Positions 63,505 through 64,000 of a stretch of 64,000 bases of DNA are shown here, in pieces (position 1 is the stretch's first letter; each line of letters starts with the position of its first letter). The notes under the pieces were generated by a model, which worked only from the letters and a program-made list of their open reading frames with translations, was not told the DNA's origin and searched no databases. The DNA is from Paractinoplanes brasiliensis. Its GTDB lineage: Bacteria; Actinomycetota; Actinomycetes; Mycobacteriales; Micromonosporaceae. Made by a program: the position numbers and the translations under genes. The stretch spans positions 5,996,001-6,060,000 of the forward strand of contig NZ_SNWR01000001.1 in the NCBI RefSeq assembly GCF_004362215.1. The letters are read 5' to 3'.

Positions 63505-64000
63505 CGGCAGAATCTACCTGCAGCCGTTGCCGAAGCTGCCGTGCTTCACGGCCACGGTAGACGCGCAGGACACTGGCGAGGGTGTCGCGCACATGCGGGT
63601 CGGGATGCTCGGCCAAGTGGGCCAGTTCCCAGGCGCCGCCGCGTCGGGCACGGCCGAGTTCGCTGAGCACGTCGATGATCTCATCGGCGGTTGCCGCGTC
63701 CCGCAGGTTTGCCATCAGCTCGTGCTTCGGCCGTGGTGGTCCGTCGTACGGGAACCAGCGGCGCAGCCCAGCTCCTTTGTACTCGCCCCGTTGCGCGCAA
63801 CAGCCGCAGGGCCGACGGCCGTGAGCCTGTGGCAGATACCGCCAGCCGGCCCCCTGCGGCACATCGCGGACCCGCCGCACTTCACCGGGGGTAACCGCCC
63901 GAGGCACGAACACCTCGTAACCGCGCGGATCGTCCAGTCGGCGTATCACCGCGACCGCCTGCGCGGCGGTGACCTGCCGTGGCGTGGTGCCGTAGCGTCC
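63482..64000 (-). CDS. HEAT-like/zinc-binding protein, 5' end beyond window
   Basis: The frame is open to the window edge, so the gene is partial (172 codons plus stop visible). It has RYGTTPRQVTAAQAVAVIRRL, a C-G-C-C motif (GRRPCGCCAQRGEYKGAGLR), and a helical-repeat end ELMANLRDAATADEIIDVL / ELAHLAEHPDPHVRDTLASVL that resembles HEAT units. Function unknown. It overlaps the HAD start, indicating an old operon. Confidence 0.65.
   Translation of the reverse strand, partial: GRYGTTPRQVTAAQAVAVIRRLDDPRGYEVFVPRAVTPGEVRRVRDVPQGAGWRYLPQAHGRRPCGCCAQRGEYKGAGLRRWFPYDGPPRPKHELMANLRDAATADEIIDVLSELGRARRGGAWELAHLAEHPDPHVRDTLASVLRVYRGREARQLRQRLQVDSADDGPPDA

Overview
The window is high-GC actinobacterial chromosome. 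GTG/TTG starts are frequent, genes are packed in overlapping operons, and the gene order tlyA-nadK-recN-steA-steB-...-pyrG-NUDIX-...-xerD-parA-...-scpA-scpB-rluB-...-cmk-der matches the Mycobacterium tuberculosis Rv1694-Rv1713 neighbourhood as I remember it. The murJ, glycosyltransferase and MraY-like genes between steB and pyrG, together with general protein style, suggest Micromonosporaceae (Actinoplanes-like). That family assignment is an inference.

Region 1 (1-17 kb) is mostly housekeeping. It holds the 3' end of a TPR regulator, an SCP2 protein, a phasin-like Lys/Ala-rich protein, and the tlyA-nadK-recN run (rRNA methylation, NADP synthesis, DNA repair). It continues with steA-steB, a MraY/WecA-like membrane protein, murJ, a GT4 glycosyltransferase and a large membrane protein (envelope biogenesis), then pyrG and a NUDIX hydrolase. 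Region 2 (17-25 kb) is accessory: a repeat-rich exported protein, a secreted M28 aminopeptidase, a NUDIX/DeoR divergent pair, an orphan Imm63 immunity protein, and a MarR/glyoxalase pair with two perfect operators. Region 3 (24.8-39 kb) returns to core genes: ald, xerD, a ParA-type ATPase, an S2P-like membrane protein, scpA/scpB with very large low-complexity extensions, rluB, cmk and der, ending at tRNA-Pro(GGG).

Region 4 (39,055-59,739) is a 20.6-kb genomic island integrated in the 3' end of tRNA-Pro. Its ends are marked by a perfect 43-bp direct repeat, and a tyrosine integrase sits at the right end. Codon use is visibly less GC-biased than in the flanks. The cargo is dominated by three very large P-loop (STAND-type) proteins: a phosphotransferase-fold/STAND/TPR protein of about 1170 aa next to a membrane protein, a 2291-aa protein with an N-terminal PD-(D/E)xK-like domain, and a 1045-aa NB-ARC/TPR protein with a different PD-(D/E)xK-like domain. 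No conjugation or replication genes are visible. This looks like an anti-phage defence island with three potential nucleotide-triggered abortive systems and is the best candidate for undescribed biology here.

Region 5 (59.7-64 kb) lies outside the island. It has an intact IS630-family element, then a Hint/GIY-YIG polymorphic-toxin tip with a probable immunity gene. That pair is wedged between the truncated end of a GGDEF gene and a truncated HAD gene, which suggests insertion of a toxin-immunity cassette with loss of the toxin's N-terminal delivery part.
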